From positions 16,707,865-16,771,864 of the forward strand of contig NC_040022.1 of assembly GCF_000972845.2 (NCBI RefSeq): a stretch of DNA of 64,000 nucleotides, in the 5' to 3' direction. Below are positions 14,249 through 29,100 of this stretch, in pieces (position 1 is the first letter of the stretch; every line of letters starts with the position of its first letter). Source of the DNA: Larimichthys crocea. Lineage: Eukaryota; Chordata; Actinopteri; Sciaenidae. The position numbers and the translations under genes were made by a program. The notes under the pieces were generated by a model that was not told the origin of the DNA, searched no databases, and was given only the letters and a program-made list of their open reading frames with translations.

Positions 14249-14943
14249 CAAGAAAATCTTTGCTCGCTCTCACTGTCTTTTCTATTTTACAGCCAATGGA
14301 AAGGTGTAGAGGTTTGGCTGTATATTTACAAAGCAAGTGCCGGACAATTGAATAAGTGGCAGTTCCTCTCTAACATACAACCTGAGGCACCTTGAGTTTG
14401 AAAAAATGCTGATTAATCAACAAAGATGCACAGTAGAAATGCTCCAAAATGGGGGAAATAAACACTTTTTAGTTTAAAAAAAGAAAAAGTCATCTGTGGT
14501 TGCATTGCATGACTCTTTGGCATATAGGGCACATAACATAAGTACTCCTCACGAAGAATAAATACAAACAATTCTGCAAAACATTTTAAAAAATGTACAA
14601 AATACCTAGAAAGACTTCCTCTCTACCCCAGTTAACACTGTGAATGTAGCAAATGTACAAAACATGCTCTGTCAGACAGTAGTTGTGCAGGATCATCTCC
14701 CGCACTGCAACTCTCCTCCTCCAGTGATTCATACAGACTTTCATACAGAAGATCAGTTCTGAAGAATATCTGATCATGTATGAAGTCTTACAAAAGATTT
14801 CTTTTTCCTTTCAGCAAATTATTTTGTTTCTTGTTATTTACAGTCCACACTGTGTACAAGACAAGGCAAGAAAAAAAAAAAGTGAAATTGGGAGTTTTTC
14901 AGTAAGCGACAGGAATCTGTGTTGAGTCAGATTTCATTGGCTG

Positions 14944-16963
14944 TTAAGAATAATGTTCTTTGTCATGCCAGGTTGTCATCCAGGGCTTCTTTTCCAGGTT
15001 TTCCCAGTTACCATTCCCAGGGGTTATTGCTCTCTCCCCCCGTTTGATCCGGACAGCGTTGTAACTGGGAACCCTGTCTTCATATTTTGCTCGCTTAAAA
15101 AAGCCACACTGCAGTGAAGAAAGGGAAAACAAAATCAATGTTTTGCTTGGGGGGGAAAAGGCTATTTTAAAGATATTCAGAGAAAGTGAAGGAGGATGAT
15201 GAGGCATTTAATGTCATCAGCCTGTTTAAGAAAAGGAAGAACCAAGATGCAGTGAATCCATTAAGAGGTGCAGACAAGCCACCTGCACTCCTCTTAAAGA
15301 CAGGAAACATGTCGTCATGCCCCTGTTTTTAAATGTGCAGAGAGCGAAACCTGCAGACCAAGTGAGTGCATGTGCAATAGCAACAAAAGAAATTGGAGAA
15401 AAAAGTAATCAAAGAGATGCAGAACAGCCCCCACGGTGATCCCTTATTGAATTAAATAACACTCATTGTCATATCAGCCATCACCTCCCCTGGCCATGCA
15501 GGTAAACTGGAGTCATACACACATAATCATGTGTGAAAATCTTTAAGGCATAAACTCTTTGCAGAAATAATCAGTCAGCGTTTGTAGTAGCATTCATGTC
15601 ACAGTATGAGAATTGCCCACTGCCCGTCTAATACCAGAAAGCAGCGCTTTTTTTTTTCTTTTAGCAAAAAGGAGCGAGAGAAAACGTTTCAACCATTCAT
15701 GGCACGCCGGGTAATTTTACCCATTCTCTTTTTTTTTATGCATTTGATGTCAGTCTCTCTTTTTCTGTCGGATCTTCTTTGTTCTTTTTTCCAAAGACTC
15801 CACACTAAGGAAAGGCAAATTGTTAGAAAACGTGTGTAACTGCTGTTACATATACCTTACAGTTGTTCTGTAAAACATTCTTTACAGACAGAAAGATAAA
15901 TCCATTAAAACATAGATGTGCTGCATGTGTTTTTATTGAGGCAGGGTGTCTCCCAGCAGTCCCTTGTCCTACCTTCCAGAGAAGGAAAGCCAACAGGGCC
16001 AACAACAGCAGCCCGAACAGGATAGACAACAGGATGATCCACCACGGCACTCCTCCATACCGGGCTTCACGCCTCTCTGGGAATACTGTCAGTTTCACCT
16101 GGACAACACACAGTGGCTGAGCATCAGTACTAAGATCTCTGAAACAAAGTGTCAGCTACATTCTTTCATCTTTTATTCTCTTTATATCGCTCCCAAGCTC
16201 AGATCTTTGATTTTCACACACTACGTTGACGTCAACATTCTGAAATAACATGTAATGTAATAAATAATCATCAGGTATCGAGTATTGTCACACATAAATT
16301 ACCACTGTCTCAGACTTTTCCAGCACTGTGTTCTTTGTTGAGCTGTCAACATGTAGAGAGGCCTTCACTATCACTTCCACATGATGTAACTTGGAATGAT
16401 CCTGCATAAAGACAAAAGGAGGAGATCAAGTTCAGATGCCGCTGGAAATAGTAAAAGAAAACACTAATATTAACGCTGATTTGCTGCAATAATTTGTTCC
16501 CCCAAAAATAAAACTAATCCTTTGAACAGGTTGATCATTTATGGAAATAAGATGTCTGGTTAAAACTTCATACTTGAATTGACATAAAAGTTATAAGCTG
16601 CTAATAAGTTAATAATTCAATTCATATGTGTGTATTTTAGTATTTACTTTTAGTCTTTAGATATACATTTGTAAATTGCCTTTACTTTTTCCTTCTTGGG
16701 ACTGTGAAGCTGATTCACATCATAGAGTTGTTCCTGGTCAAATAGTTAAGAGAAAACATGTAATATTGGAGCAGTCGTAATGTGTTACCTCTATGAAGGT
16801 GCTATTCCAGAGGCGAGAGTAGAGAGTGATGGCTGCATTACTGTCCATGCCCCGCAGGGGGCACTTTATTGTCACACAATTTGCCCCATGGCCACAGGAC
16901 TGTCAACAAAGAAGGGAGCACAAAGTTACTACTGCATTCACCTGTTACTTGTAGCAGAAAAAC

Positions 16964-17005
<42 letters not shown>

Positions 17006-17801
17006 GTGGTAGTGTGGTGTTACCAGAGTTTTGTAGTTCTTCTTGTCCGAATAACGTGAAATCGTGCCCTCGTTAATTTCCTCTTTCTTGTCCGAATAAC
17101 GTGAAATCGTGCCCTCGTTAATTTCCTCTGTGTTATCTGCAGCTCGTCTCGTCCTGGTGTTACCTGATTCCAGGTTCTTCAGGCAGAGAACAAAAAGTAA
17201 ATCATCTATTAAATGAAATAACCTAAATGTCTTTGTCTATGAAAAAATTGGACATTTTTTCCAAAACATACCTAAACAGCTATTTGAAAAAAGTATACAT
17301 GCAGGCAGAGTGACCACGCTTTAATGTGATGTTTTCACTAACCTTTTTAAAACGGTTGATCTCATTTGCAGGAGTGCACTCTAGGCGGTCCACTCCAGTT
17401 GAGCTGATCTTCGTCAGGTAAAGCAGCACCTTCCCCTGTTCTACTTCCTTTGGCCACTCGATGTTGAGGGTGGCGTTGCTAAAGTCTGTCAACCTCCTTC
17501 CCAGATTGATGATCTGTAAACCAAGACAGTAAAAGTAAAAGTAAAATATGTGATATATGACATAAAAAAACGTTGAGTGTTGAAGAGAAAGGAAATGACT
17601 TCTGGGCTTTTTTTTGTACTCACTCGAAACTGGTGTGTGATGGCACTGCCAATTTCACTTTCAGACTTGATGGCCGTTTCACCTTTGACTGATCCTGAAA
17701 AGTAGACCTGAGATGGCTGGGCTTGTCTGGAAAGACAGAGAAGCACAGTTAGTGGCATGAACCTGTGTATCCTTGTGTCTTTCTTTGGCCATTAACTGTA
17801 G

Positions 17802-17879
<78 letters not shown>

Positions 17880-20800
17880 CTTACCCTGATACAGACAGCT
17901 GCAATTTGATGGCCACCTTTGCCTTTGCTTTAACAGAGGCTGTTTTCGTCTGGTCACTTGTCCTGTTGGATCAGAAGTTATACAAAAGCTAAGTAAACTA
18001 CAAATGTGAATACATAATGAAGTTAAGCATATTATGGTCCAGCAGCGTATCTGTAGTTTTCTTTATTAGTGTGACTCAAGAAGAAATGAGAAGCGTCAAC
18101 CTCAAATGATCAAGACCAAAAATATGATCAAGACAGCAAGTTGAGCTCTGTCTGCGTTTGAAGCAACCTGCAAGTTGCTTCATTTAAAAATCAATCATCT
18201 AACTATTTAAAAAGTGTAAATCAATGTTAATAGTTATTGGATATACTCACGTGTCTAACTGAAGATCAATCTCCACTTCATTAGTGTTAAGAGAGATGCC
18301 TGTTGTACCCAGAATGATGAAGAACGTTGTCTATATGCACAAACATGGAGACATTAAATAAGCATTAACAGTGACACGTGTGCACCTGGAGGAGGTAGAT
18401 GGTGCAAAAATGTGATTTTTCTCTCACCTCTGTGTCGCGTTTGAAGGGGTTTCCAATGTCACAATCAGCCACAGAACCGTTTTTATTGGCTACACAGTTT
18501 ACCTGCCGCTGCTGAAATCATATGATTAAGTTCCAATCAGGGCGGCAAATTGGTATGCGTGTGTACAGTATGTGTATGTGAGAGAGGGAATAGAGACTCA
18601 CATTAGGCAGAGAGCGGGTAGCAGAGTAGGTAAGGGAGGGTGGGAAGGAGGCGATCACAAAGGCTTCATATGCATCATCTCCTTTTTGATTGGTCACAGT
18701 GACCTCCAAGGCGATGGTCTTCTGGTTGCTGAACGTGAACAGCGGCACACCTTTCTCCCTTCAGACAGACAGAAGAAATTATGAGCCTGTGTGCCACCAT
18801 ATGGAAGAGAAGCCATATAAAAAAAAAATGATACTCATATCACACACTTACAGAGCCATAGGACTGAACGTGTCTTTGTCAGCTGTCATGTAGCGATATT
18901 TCACCTGCAAGTTGCTCTGACAAATATTGTCCTTGCCACAACCCTCCTTCAGGAAATGCACCTAAGCCAGAACAAGATGATGTATATGTACAGGGGAAAC
19001 ATTAACACATCTATTGCACGTCATCTCACTGTGTCCCTATGTTAACATGCTTGCGTACACACCTCTGATCGAGTTGTCATTGGCTCATTGGCATCCAGGA
19101 CAGGCGACAGCTGAGAAGTTGAGCTCTGTCTGCGTTTGCGCTTGGCATTGTCAATTTCCACAGACACATCAATGGGGATCCCCCGCAGCTTGTCTTTGAT
19201 ATTTTCCTGTAGAACGACGGCATCACACAACATTACATGCCAACCACAATGTACTTTGATCAAGAGAAAAGATTTCAAGAGAGAGTCACTACCTGTATTT
19301 TGAGTTGATGCCTAATGCACTTTTCCTTTCCTTTGCTGTTCAAGGTGATGGTGTCTTTGTATTCATGGCTTTGCTCAGTGCCATCAGAGAAAGTCGCCCT
19401 GGAGCTGAGATGGTTCTTCCTGCGGTCAGCATCGGCCTCCAGGGAGTATGCCAGCGCTAGATAGGAGGGAGACGAGGACGTTAAAGAGAGAAGAATTTAA
19501 CTTTTTAACCACCCTATTACTGCGTGCTAACAAGATACAAACATGATCAGTGTTGTGGGTAACGCGTTATAAAGTAACTTTGCTTTAAGAAAAATTCCGA
19601 CTGCAGCCTGCTTTTTGTCCGACAATACTGTGCCACCTGCGGATGGACTGCAGCCTGCTTTTTGTCCGACAATACTGTGCCACCTGCGGATGTGTCTGCG
19701 GAGGCGCAGCGCTGTGATGATGCTGCGCCCTGGGACAGATGTTTTTGAAAATCTTCTTCTGCTACGTTTTAATTACTACTTTGAAGAGTAAATGTAAGTG
19801 GACAATGGTAAAGTGAATTTAGGCCTGTGACACTTAGTATTTTCATAGTTCGTATTAGGCTATTTGTTATTTGCCTGTGTGCCAGTGAGCAATTTTATTG
19901 TTTGTGTTATTCGGCCTGTTATCATTTTTGTTTGACATAGAGGCAGCTGTTCAAATTTCTGTTAGATTGTCAACTGGTCGTTAATTTCTAAATGGATCTG
20001 AATCTGCTACCTGTTTACCTCTGTTTACTTAAGCGCACTTTTATAATGTAACTGCATTTGGGTTAAAAAAAATTCAGGAGTTACCTATGTTCTGACTGAT
20101 CAAAAAATAATGAAATGAATGAATGAAAAACGCTATGTGGTGTATTGCTGGCCATCTTTCCTGTTATTGTTGTCCTGCAGAGTTAGTTTGGCTGGATGAC
20201 TGACGTTATTCATGTCAGGACTTCTCGGTGCATTTAAAGGAGGCTGTGTGTCTGTGTCAGTTAAGTTGCAGCTTGTGCGAGGTGCTGCAAACGGCTTTCC
20301 ATTTTTGGTAACGCATGATTACTCTAACGTGTTACTTTTATTCATAAGTAACAGAACGGATTACTTTTAACTGATGGTAACGTTGTAACGTAATTAACTA
20401 CTTTCCAAAGTAACTATACCCAACACTGAACATGATAAAGATTACATTTAGTTTTAGTAAAGAAAAAGAAAGCTCAGCATACTCAGACTGGGAGTGTAGC
20501 TCGTGGGCTTGGCAGTGTAGGTGAAGCATGCCTCAACTTGCAAGCTAGGGACACAGAGCAGACACACCCAGTGTTAGACAGTTTGATAAATGTCAAGAAA
20601 TGTATAGAAGAATCTAATGAAATGAATACATTTATGGTGACACACATACCAGAAGGTGTTGCCACAGTTTTTATTTGTGAGGTCGATTTGCTTCGGTGTA
20701 ATCTTGATTTCCTTCTTGATGTTAATAACTGGACGGGCTCTGGGAGGACAGAACTCAGTGAGCAACTCTACAACCATCGGAGTAATCAGAGACGTGTAGT

Positions 20801-23800
20801 GAGAGAAAAAAATACCAGTTCTCGCTTACTTGTAGACAAAGACAGAGTCAGAGAGGGATCCGACAGCCAGGTCAGGGTAGGAGTTCTTATCCAGGTCCAT
20901 GTTGCCCGCCAAAGAGTAGCCAAAATTCGTGACTCCTACAGCCTTGCCGGACAGAACCTAAAGAAAGAATTTTATTTTACTTAATTTTAATATGTTACAA
21001 AGCTTTTAGGGCGGTCAAACTGATTTTCCTACAACAAAAAGTTTTATCACCACTTTATTACATACCTGTGCAGCTTTCTTAGAGCTGAGACCCGTCGCTG
21101 ATCCATGGTAAATGTAAACAGCCCCTGCACCATTACCCTCATAAGGAGCTCCCACTGCAAAATCTGACAGCAAGAAAGACAGCAGTGAATGATATACATT
21201 TTATTCAAGGAGGGGCATCAAGAAGAACCAGCTGACAGTACTATACACATGCACAAGCACAAACATCATCCACTTACCATGGTAACTATCCTGATTTATG
21301 TCTCCCAGGTTTTCCACAGCCAGGCCAAACATGGAGTCCTGAGGTCCATCTATTCTGATGGGCTTGACTTCATTCCACTTTCCATTTTTGTTCATGTAGA
21401 CGTAGACAGCTCCTCCAATTTCTCCCTCCTTCTCAAAGTACTGAGGTGCTCCTACCACTATGTCCAGCCAACTAAAAAGAACACCAGCACAACTTGTCTG
21501 TGAGTATAAAGTAATAGTGCTAGCATTTGTCAAAGCAGAAGTTACAGGTCGTGTATATCACTCACCCGTCCCGATTGAGATCCAGCAAGGCCAGATCATA
21601 GCCGAAAGAAGAAGCCAGCCCTTCCCCTTCCAGGGTGTACTCTTCTAGCAAGATGTGGCTTGTATCATCGCCTTTCTTCAGTAGCACCACCGCTCCACTG
21701 TGGTTTGCTCTGGGAGCTCCCGCCACTACCGTTAGTTGGTCCCTATGAGTCACACCCTTCCCTGAGTCCAGAGAGAAGCCTGGGAGACGAGACAAAGTAA
21801 GGTTCTTACATAGTCAGAGGCGATCAGGTACTTGAATGTGTCATGACAGTGGAGCAACTGAAACGACTGTGCAAGACTGGTAATGAATGGATGAAGAGGG
21901 CTGTTATTTACCCAGATAACTGTTGGCAGGAACAGGGACAAGATCAGGGTTCTTTTCACTTTCATCTCCCACCTCAAAAGGACCGTCGTCAAAGATCCCC
22001 ATGTCTATGAACGATTCGTTCTTTTGTTCCAAGCGTACTATACCTGGAGGGGAGGGGAGTTAAAATAGGAGAGATCTAGCATCTAGCTTACAATAAAATG
22101 ATGCAAAACCTATAACACAATATTCATAACTGGCAAAAATGTTGAACAAATGACTGAAAAAAGCATCACTTGCAAATTCTTTTGTGATGAAATGTCACAA
22201 GCATCACAAATCATGTAGAGTGAATTCATGATGAAGAACATGTGCAGTGAAGTTCTTTTTCTTTTCCATAGCTACAGTAACTATACATCTAGATGAAGAC
22301 ACACACACACACTAGACTACCTTTCCAGTTGTACGCCCCAGGAGCCCCAAAGATGACATAGTGAAAATCCTTGTCAAATGTTGCAGAGAGGCCCTGCTGG
22401 CACGAGCCAAACATCTCATGACCTCTGGGCCGGCTATCGCAGAAATGCCAGGTGCCTCCGTAGCTGCTGCTACTCAAGTCCTGACTCAGCACATAGCAAC
22501 GGCCAATAATGTCACGAGATTCGAGGGCGGGTCTGTTCACGTTGGCACGCCGCTGGTAGCGATGGGCACAGGTCTACCAGGGACACAAACACATAATTGA
22601 GTTGACGTGATGTTTGTTAAGATCAAATCTGATGAGATGTTGTAAAAAGGAGTAACTGGATGAGCCAATTACTCATGTATTTTTCTTTAAGACATTTTAA
22701 GCAACTAAGCAGGGCTAAAACTGATGATTATCATTATCAATCCATTAATTGGTTCATAGTTTAGTCTATAAAATATCATAAAATGGTACAACTTCCATTG
22801 TGTCCATTTAGACCTTCACATGTTTTGTTTTATTTAATAAACGAAAAGATATTCAGTTGACAATGATAAAAAAAACAAACAGAAAAAAGCAGCAATCAGA
22901 GAATCTTTTGCACTTTTGCTTGAAAAATGACTGAAACGATTAATCGATTATTACACAAATGCTGATTACATTTCTGTTGATGAGTTAACCAATCAAATAA
23001 CTGTAAATGCTCTTACTTTGTAATATCAAATTGAAGTTACAGTCTTACCACAATCATGCCTCCTGGGCCCTGACTGTTGACTGTCACTCCCATCCATTGG
23101 TTCTCTTTGCTTTCTCTCATTATATCCTCTAGACAGAGACACAAATAGACACAAAGGGGATACTCAAATACTGGAAAACAAAAATGTATGAGAGAAATGC
23201 ACATGTGTCTGTAGATATCTCACCGGTGTTATCAAATACAACTCTGGAGCAACCATTCGAGTTGGTGCTCATGTCACAGTTGTACAGTCCTCCTGTCACT
23301 TTAGACGTTTGACCCCTCAAGGCTTTTGCTCTCGGGGCACCAACCAGCAGCCTGTAACAGACATAAGACATATGCAAGCTCAATCAGATGCACTTTGTGA
23401 ATACAGACTCTAATATGAACACTCATCTGCAATCTAATATTCTGACATCTTTTCCACTCTTGCACATTATATTATCACACATTCCAGTCTACTGTGTCAC
23501 ACAGCAGCCATATTCACACACACACAGACGCACACACACACACATCCGCCACCAAACTGATGTTCCATGTCCTCACGGTCCAACTGTGTCAAAGACCCCT
23601 TTGAAACGCCTGCTGTGGTTGATTGAACCAGGCTTTCTATATCTCTCCACACACACACAAGGGCTGCCTTTGTGGAGCAAGGACAAGGGCAAATGCCACA
23701 CCCAGGTCTTGGTGATTGGCATCTCGTTTGCAAGATTTCCTACAGAGTAAATCAAACAAGTCAAGGATGTCATCCTTTGACCAGATGCTTTGTGGAGGTT

Positions 23801-26084
23801 CACAAGCAGAGTGTAGGGCACATAGACACTGTCAACACACCGACCTCTGTTTGTTTCAGGATCTCTTTCTGGCTTGCTTTGTCTGCCCGACGACCTCCAG
23901 AGTTAATGTTGCACAGCACACTGGGTTCACCAGATGAGATTAAGCAAAGCCATTTTTAGCTGGAGCACAAAGCATTCTCAGATACACACACAACATCTGG
24001 GAGGGGATTTACAGAGATATATAGTTAGAGTGAAGAGCTGAGGCCTAATGTGATCAGCATGTCTGCAGTGTAGACCTCACTAGTCAACACTAACTGCATG
24101 TGGGAGAAGATTTCAAATTATAAAGCTAACTTTTTCAGACAGGGTAAATCATCACCAATTTTGACTTCAGCAGGCGTGATGGGGATTAGCAAGGACAATA
24201 AATCTATTTATATGGCACAAGAAAAATATGGCTTCTTAAAAAGTAAAAGTATAACACTGCTGTTCTGAGATGAACTTAAATGGGTTTTACAGGGAATATT
24301 GTAAAAATTTATATATATTAATATATTTCTCTAAAATATAATGCATTAAGACAAGTCAGCACAACAGAACACATTTTGTCTGCAGTGATGAAGAAGTGTA
24401 CACTGTTTATCCGGTTTTAACCACTGGATTGGTTTGGCCTTGTTTCAAAAACCAGAACGCTATAATTTGTGCAGTTATCCCACCCATCAAGTGTCCAATC
24501 CAGCCTTTTTTAAACTGTGTGACACTTGACATTTAATTCCACACAGTCTGAAGTTAACACTCCGCCTCTCCTCACTAACGTACCCAACAGAAAACCTATT
24601 TTCATACCGAGTGAAATTGATAGTCGACATGCTCATCGATCAAAGATGAGTGATTTAAATGAGTCATCACTTTCAAAGAGAGGCTTCGTGTGAATCCCAG
24701 GTGGGCACATCTCCACTTCCATTATCCTCAGAGACACAGGAAGTCAGGAGAATGGACGGAAAGAGCTCTGCCAAGACACACTGGGTCTCTGGGAAATGGG
24801 GTCACCAGGGCTGGGGTCTCTGCTGCATTAATAGAGAATGGATACCGCAGTTCCTACTCCTACATCATCTCATTGTGATGCTCATTCAGGGTCTCGTTAA
24901 GCTGTTTCCTTTGGTGTCAAAATCTTGTGACTGATTGTTGAACAGTTCAGACAACAGAGAGTAAGAGTGTTTGCTTACATGCGATCCAAATGATAAAAAT
25001 CTACATTCAAGAATCTAAATTGGAGACTAATCTTTACAGACACATATAATCTTTATTGCTACACATCAGTGTTATTTTTTGTCACTGAAGTGTAAAGTGC
25101 TGACATGATGTGTCAGGGAGTAAAAGTGTGATAAGGCTGACCCACTGCCCTGTTGACAGCGACCCAGCTGTTTATCTAATCATTCACCACCAGCAGAGGA
25201 AGCCCCAACATGTAGGCTTAGCCTACAGGAAGGACAAAGACAAACAGATAGTACGTGTGCAAAACAGAGACACACACAGTGGGGTTAGGATAGTGACACT
25301 CAGACTCTCCCTGCGCAGGACAACAGAGCATCCAGCGCGGAGTGACCATTAGAAGTTGAGGGAGGTGTGTTGTTGTCTTACAGTAGCAAATCTGGCTGCC
25401 CAGCCAAGGCACAGCCCGTTGCTTAGTGGCAGCAAGCAGCACCCTATCAACTAGAAGCGTTCACCTCCAAATAGGTTGCAGATCCAGAGGTTCATGTCAT
25501 GTGTTACCCAACTTCTTCCCCCATCTGTCTGCCAAGATCGAGCCCGCTGACTCTGTCTGGTTGAATAACAGCTTATATTTGGCGCCCAGATGTAAAAGTG
25601 ATTTATGTTCCCCTCCGCATTCTTTCAGCTATCACCTCTTTCTCTCCCTTTGATGCTGGATAACCTCAACTAACCTGAAGGGAAGAGAGGAGGGAAATCT
25701 GACTCTCATACACATAAAATGTACACTCACGCAGAAGTTTATATGCTAAACCCTTCAGTCTTATTTCTGGAAATCTAGACACAGCATGACATTGACATTA
25801 CTATTTAACATGCCGGCATGTCTTGTTTTCTTCTTTCTCACAGCATGTCTCTATATTATTGCTATAGCTATGGATTTCTCCTGAGCCAGTTTATTTTTTA
25901 GACACACACACACTTTTGCATTTTCTTTCTCCCACACATTTCTCACACTTGATCCAAGCTCTTAAACTTTCTTTAACTCTCACTCGGTCTCCTCCTCGCT
26001 CTTTTCTTCATGTATTTTGTGCTTTCCCTCTTGATTTTATTATACAGACAGCTCCATCTGGCAATTATGACCAACCATGGAATG

Positions 26085-26129
<45 letters not shown>

Positions 26130-29100
26130 AATATACATGATCCCATCAGCTCCTGCCCTCTCCTGCAGGTACATGTAAAACCCATCCCTTTAGGGCATGG
26201 AAGACTGGATAAAAGTTGGCATACATGAATGGGCTGTGACTCACTGTGCACACCCAGCAGTAAGGAGACACACATGGGGATGGGCACAAGCACACACACG
26301 CCATAATGTTGATGCCATGTACGCTAGTGAACACTTACAAAAAAAGAAAATCACTGTCAGCATAAAAAGAAAAAAAAACATCTTTCTCCTTTTTTTTTTT
26401 GCCTCAGGTTAGGAATGTATCAAGCAGCACACTGAGCTCTCTGACGCCCTTCCAAGTGACTGACAACGAGGCAACGCCTAAGTGCTCAGCCACAGCATGC
26501 ATCAGTACCATTAAAACACACCAACCAGGCACACACATGCATCCACAGGCAGCACATGGATGCACAGGACATGGAGTCCACAGTGAGAGAGCACATTCCA
26601 CCTCTGTAACAGCAATAAGAGTCAGTCACTCACAAAACAAACATGGCTTCCTGCACAAACATGCACACGCACATTCAAACTTGTGCTGTAATGTGACACG
26701 AACAAGCTGCTGATGGTTCAAGCTCATCTCTTTCTATACAGATTAAGGACAAGACATTGACTAATGAGACTAAAATCATTATTTTTCAGTATTGATAAAT
26801 CGGACCCTCTATCCATCAATCATTTAATAGTTTTGTCAATAAAATGTCAGCCAATCATGAAAAACGTCCCAGAGCCACAATTGACATGTTAACTGCAGTC
26901 AAAACAGTTCAGAGGCATTCACATTAAAAAAGCTGGAACAAGAAAATGTTCGGCTTGTGTTTGCTTAAGAAATAATCATATTATTAACTAATGGATGATA
27001 AAGATTGTGGATTATTTTTCTGTCAATCTACTCATGATTAATAGCCATAACTGTTTCAGACATAGGATTGTAATGGCATGTTAACTTGTATATAATGGTG
27101 TACGATATTACACAACTGCAGTATTATTATAATGATCCTTAAAGGGGACAGAGGGTTCAAATACTTTATTATTAAGTATTCATAAGTAATAGGAATAATT
27201 ATTATGTCCTATACTTTTACTTAACTTTTTGTGTTTTTGTGTCGTCTTCAATTCCATAGATAAGCAAATGTACACAAACAAATGTATTGTATGATAACAA
27301 CAATTTTCGTACCATGGTATGAATAGCAATTTTGGATAGCGCAGCAACACTGTTTAGTAGCTGACGCCTCCTCTAAAAGCTCAGTCCACATTATCTCCAC
27401 TGAAATCAGGTTTTTTTTTCAGCCCACACAATCCAACTGTGTCCTGTTTTCTTTAACTTTACAACCTGAAGCAGGGGGACTTTGTAGTGGCTCTGGTCCC
27501 GTGTGTGATCACCATGTGTCTTTCATTTAGACACAGCCTAAAACTAGGACACCAACTGCCACTGTGCGTGTGTGTGTGAACGTGCAACAGTAGTAGAAGT
27601 GTGTAAATACGTTAAAGAACAGCGTTAACCTCTGCAGATAAGGTTAAAGACTTGTGGATGCTAATAGCTCTGAGCTGTAATAGTTCAGGACATGGTGCAG
27701 TGGGTAAACACACTGTGGTGACCCCTGTGCATTAGCTATACAAATACAAACCACTACCTGAAGCACAGTTTCCCACTACCTGCCAAGAGAAATGCCTTTG
27801 TATTGATCAATTCTGTGTAAAAAGACAGATAATAGCAGCACAAGCAGTTTGATCCCTAGAGGCACTGATGCTGGCACTGTAACTGTAACTTAAATGACAT
27901 AATCTACAAAATGACATCATGTGCTAAATCAGGGATAGTAGTGGATTATAATCAATCACTGTGGTTTTTGCACTTTAACATAATATTTCTATTACATACT
28001 ACTTTACTTATATATGTTATCATATATATTTATACTCCACTACAGTTGAAATATAAGATATTCTTTTTACTCCTACCTTACTTTGTTTCATTTAATTAAG
28101 ATGTCATATACAAAACATGTGATGAGCTTACAAACATGATGCTTTTGTTATCCAATCATTTATAAAGCAGTTCAAATTAGCTCCACCTCAACCAACTACA
28201 TCATTAACGCACATACTTTTTATTATTACTGCATTACTGACAGTAATCTAATATATATAACAGACGATACCTTTTCTGCATTGAGGGCCTTTAACTTTAA
28301 TAGTTTGATTTTAATTGTTACTTGCTTTTTACTTATGTTACACTGTCAATGCAAGATATATATCCATATAACTATTTTTGCGCTGTGGCATTGCTACCTT
28401 TAAAGGACCACAGTGTAGAATTTAGTCACTTCTAGAGGTGTAGTTGCTGATTGCAACCTCCTTGATTCACCCTCTCTGTCCTAGCATGATGGAGATGACT
28501 GCAAAAGGTCCGGGCTAGAGTCAGTGTTTAGTTTGTCCATTTTGGGCTACTGTAAAAACACGGTGGTTCAACATGGCGGACTCTGTGGAAGAGGACCCGC
28601 TCTCTCTGTAGATATAAAAGGCTAACGTAAGTTAGTAAGTCTAACGTAACAAAAACATAACGATTATTATTTTAAGGTGATTATACACTAAAAACAACAT
28701 ATTTATGAATATTACTGCATATTACATCACTGCTATATTGTAGATAGAGCCTGGTAAATGTTACACACCTTTAAACCTTTAAAGGATGTGAATACTCCCT
28801 ACACCACTGAATATGAACCAACAAAACCATTTTAAATCTCTTATTCACAAACATTTCTGGTTGAGCCGTTCTAAAACAGATCACCAGATTAAAGACTGCT
28901 CTGGTCTCAGCTCAGTTAATATTCAGGCTATTCAAACCAGTGACCACTTGATGGCAGTTAGCCTTTATGCACAGTGACAAATCCCTCTGAATCAGTGCCC
29001 ATAAAAATGCCAACAATGATTCAATGAGATGTTTTGCTCCTAACAGCAATGGCTTGGTCTCACCTAAAAAAAATAAAAAAAATTAAAAATTAAAACTTTG

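Noticed and set aside
17679..17992. Poly-Cys-Val and poly-His-Thr frames across the itga6 intron
   Set aside because: They are read-through of the TG/CA microsatellite; the true coding parts are the itga6 exons on the minus strand.
28399..28782. Small gene starting at 'aacatggcggactctgtgg'
   Set aside because: The segment is a common perciform MITE whose copies carry the same sequence; the frame closes quickly.
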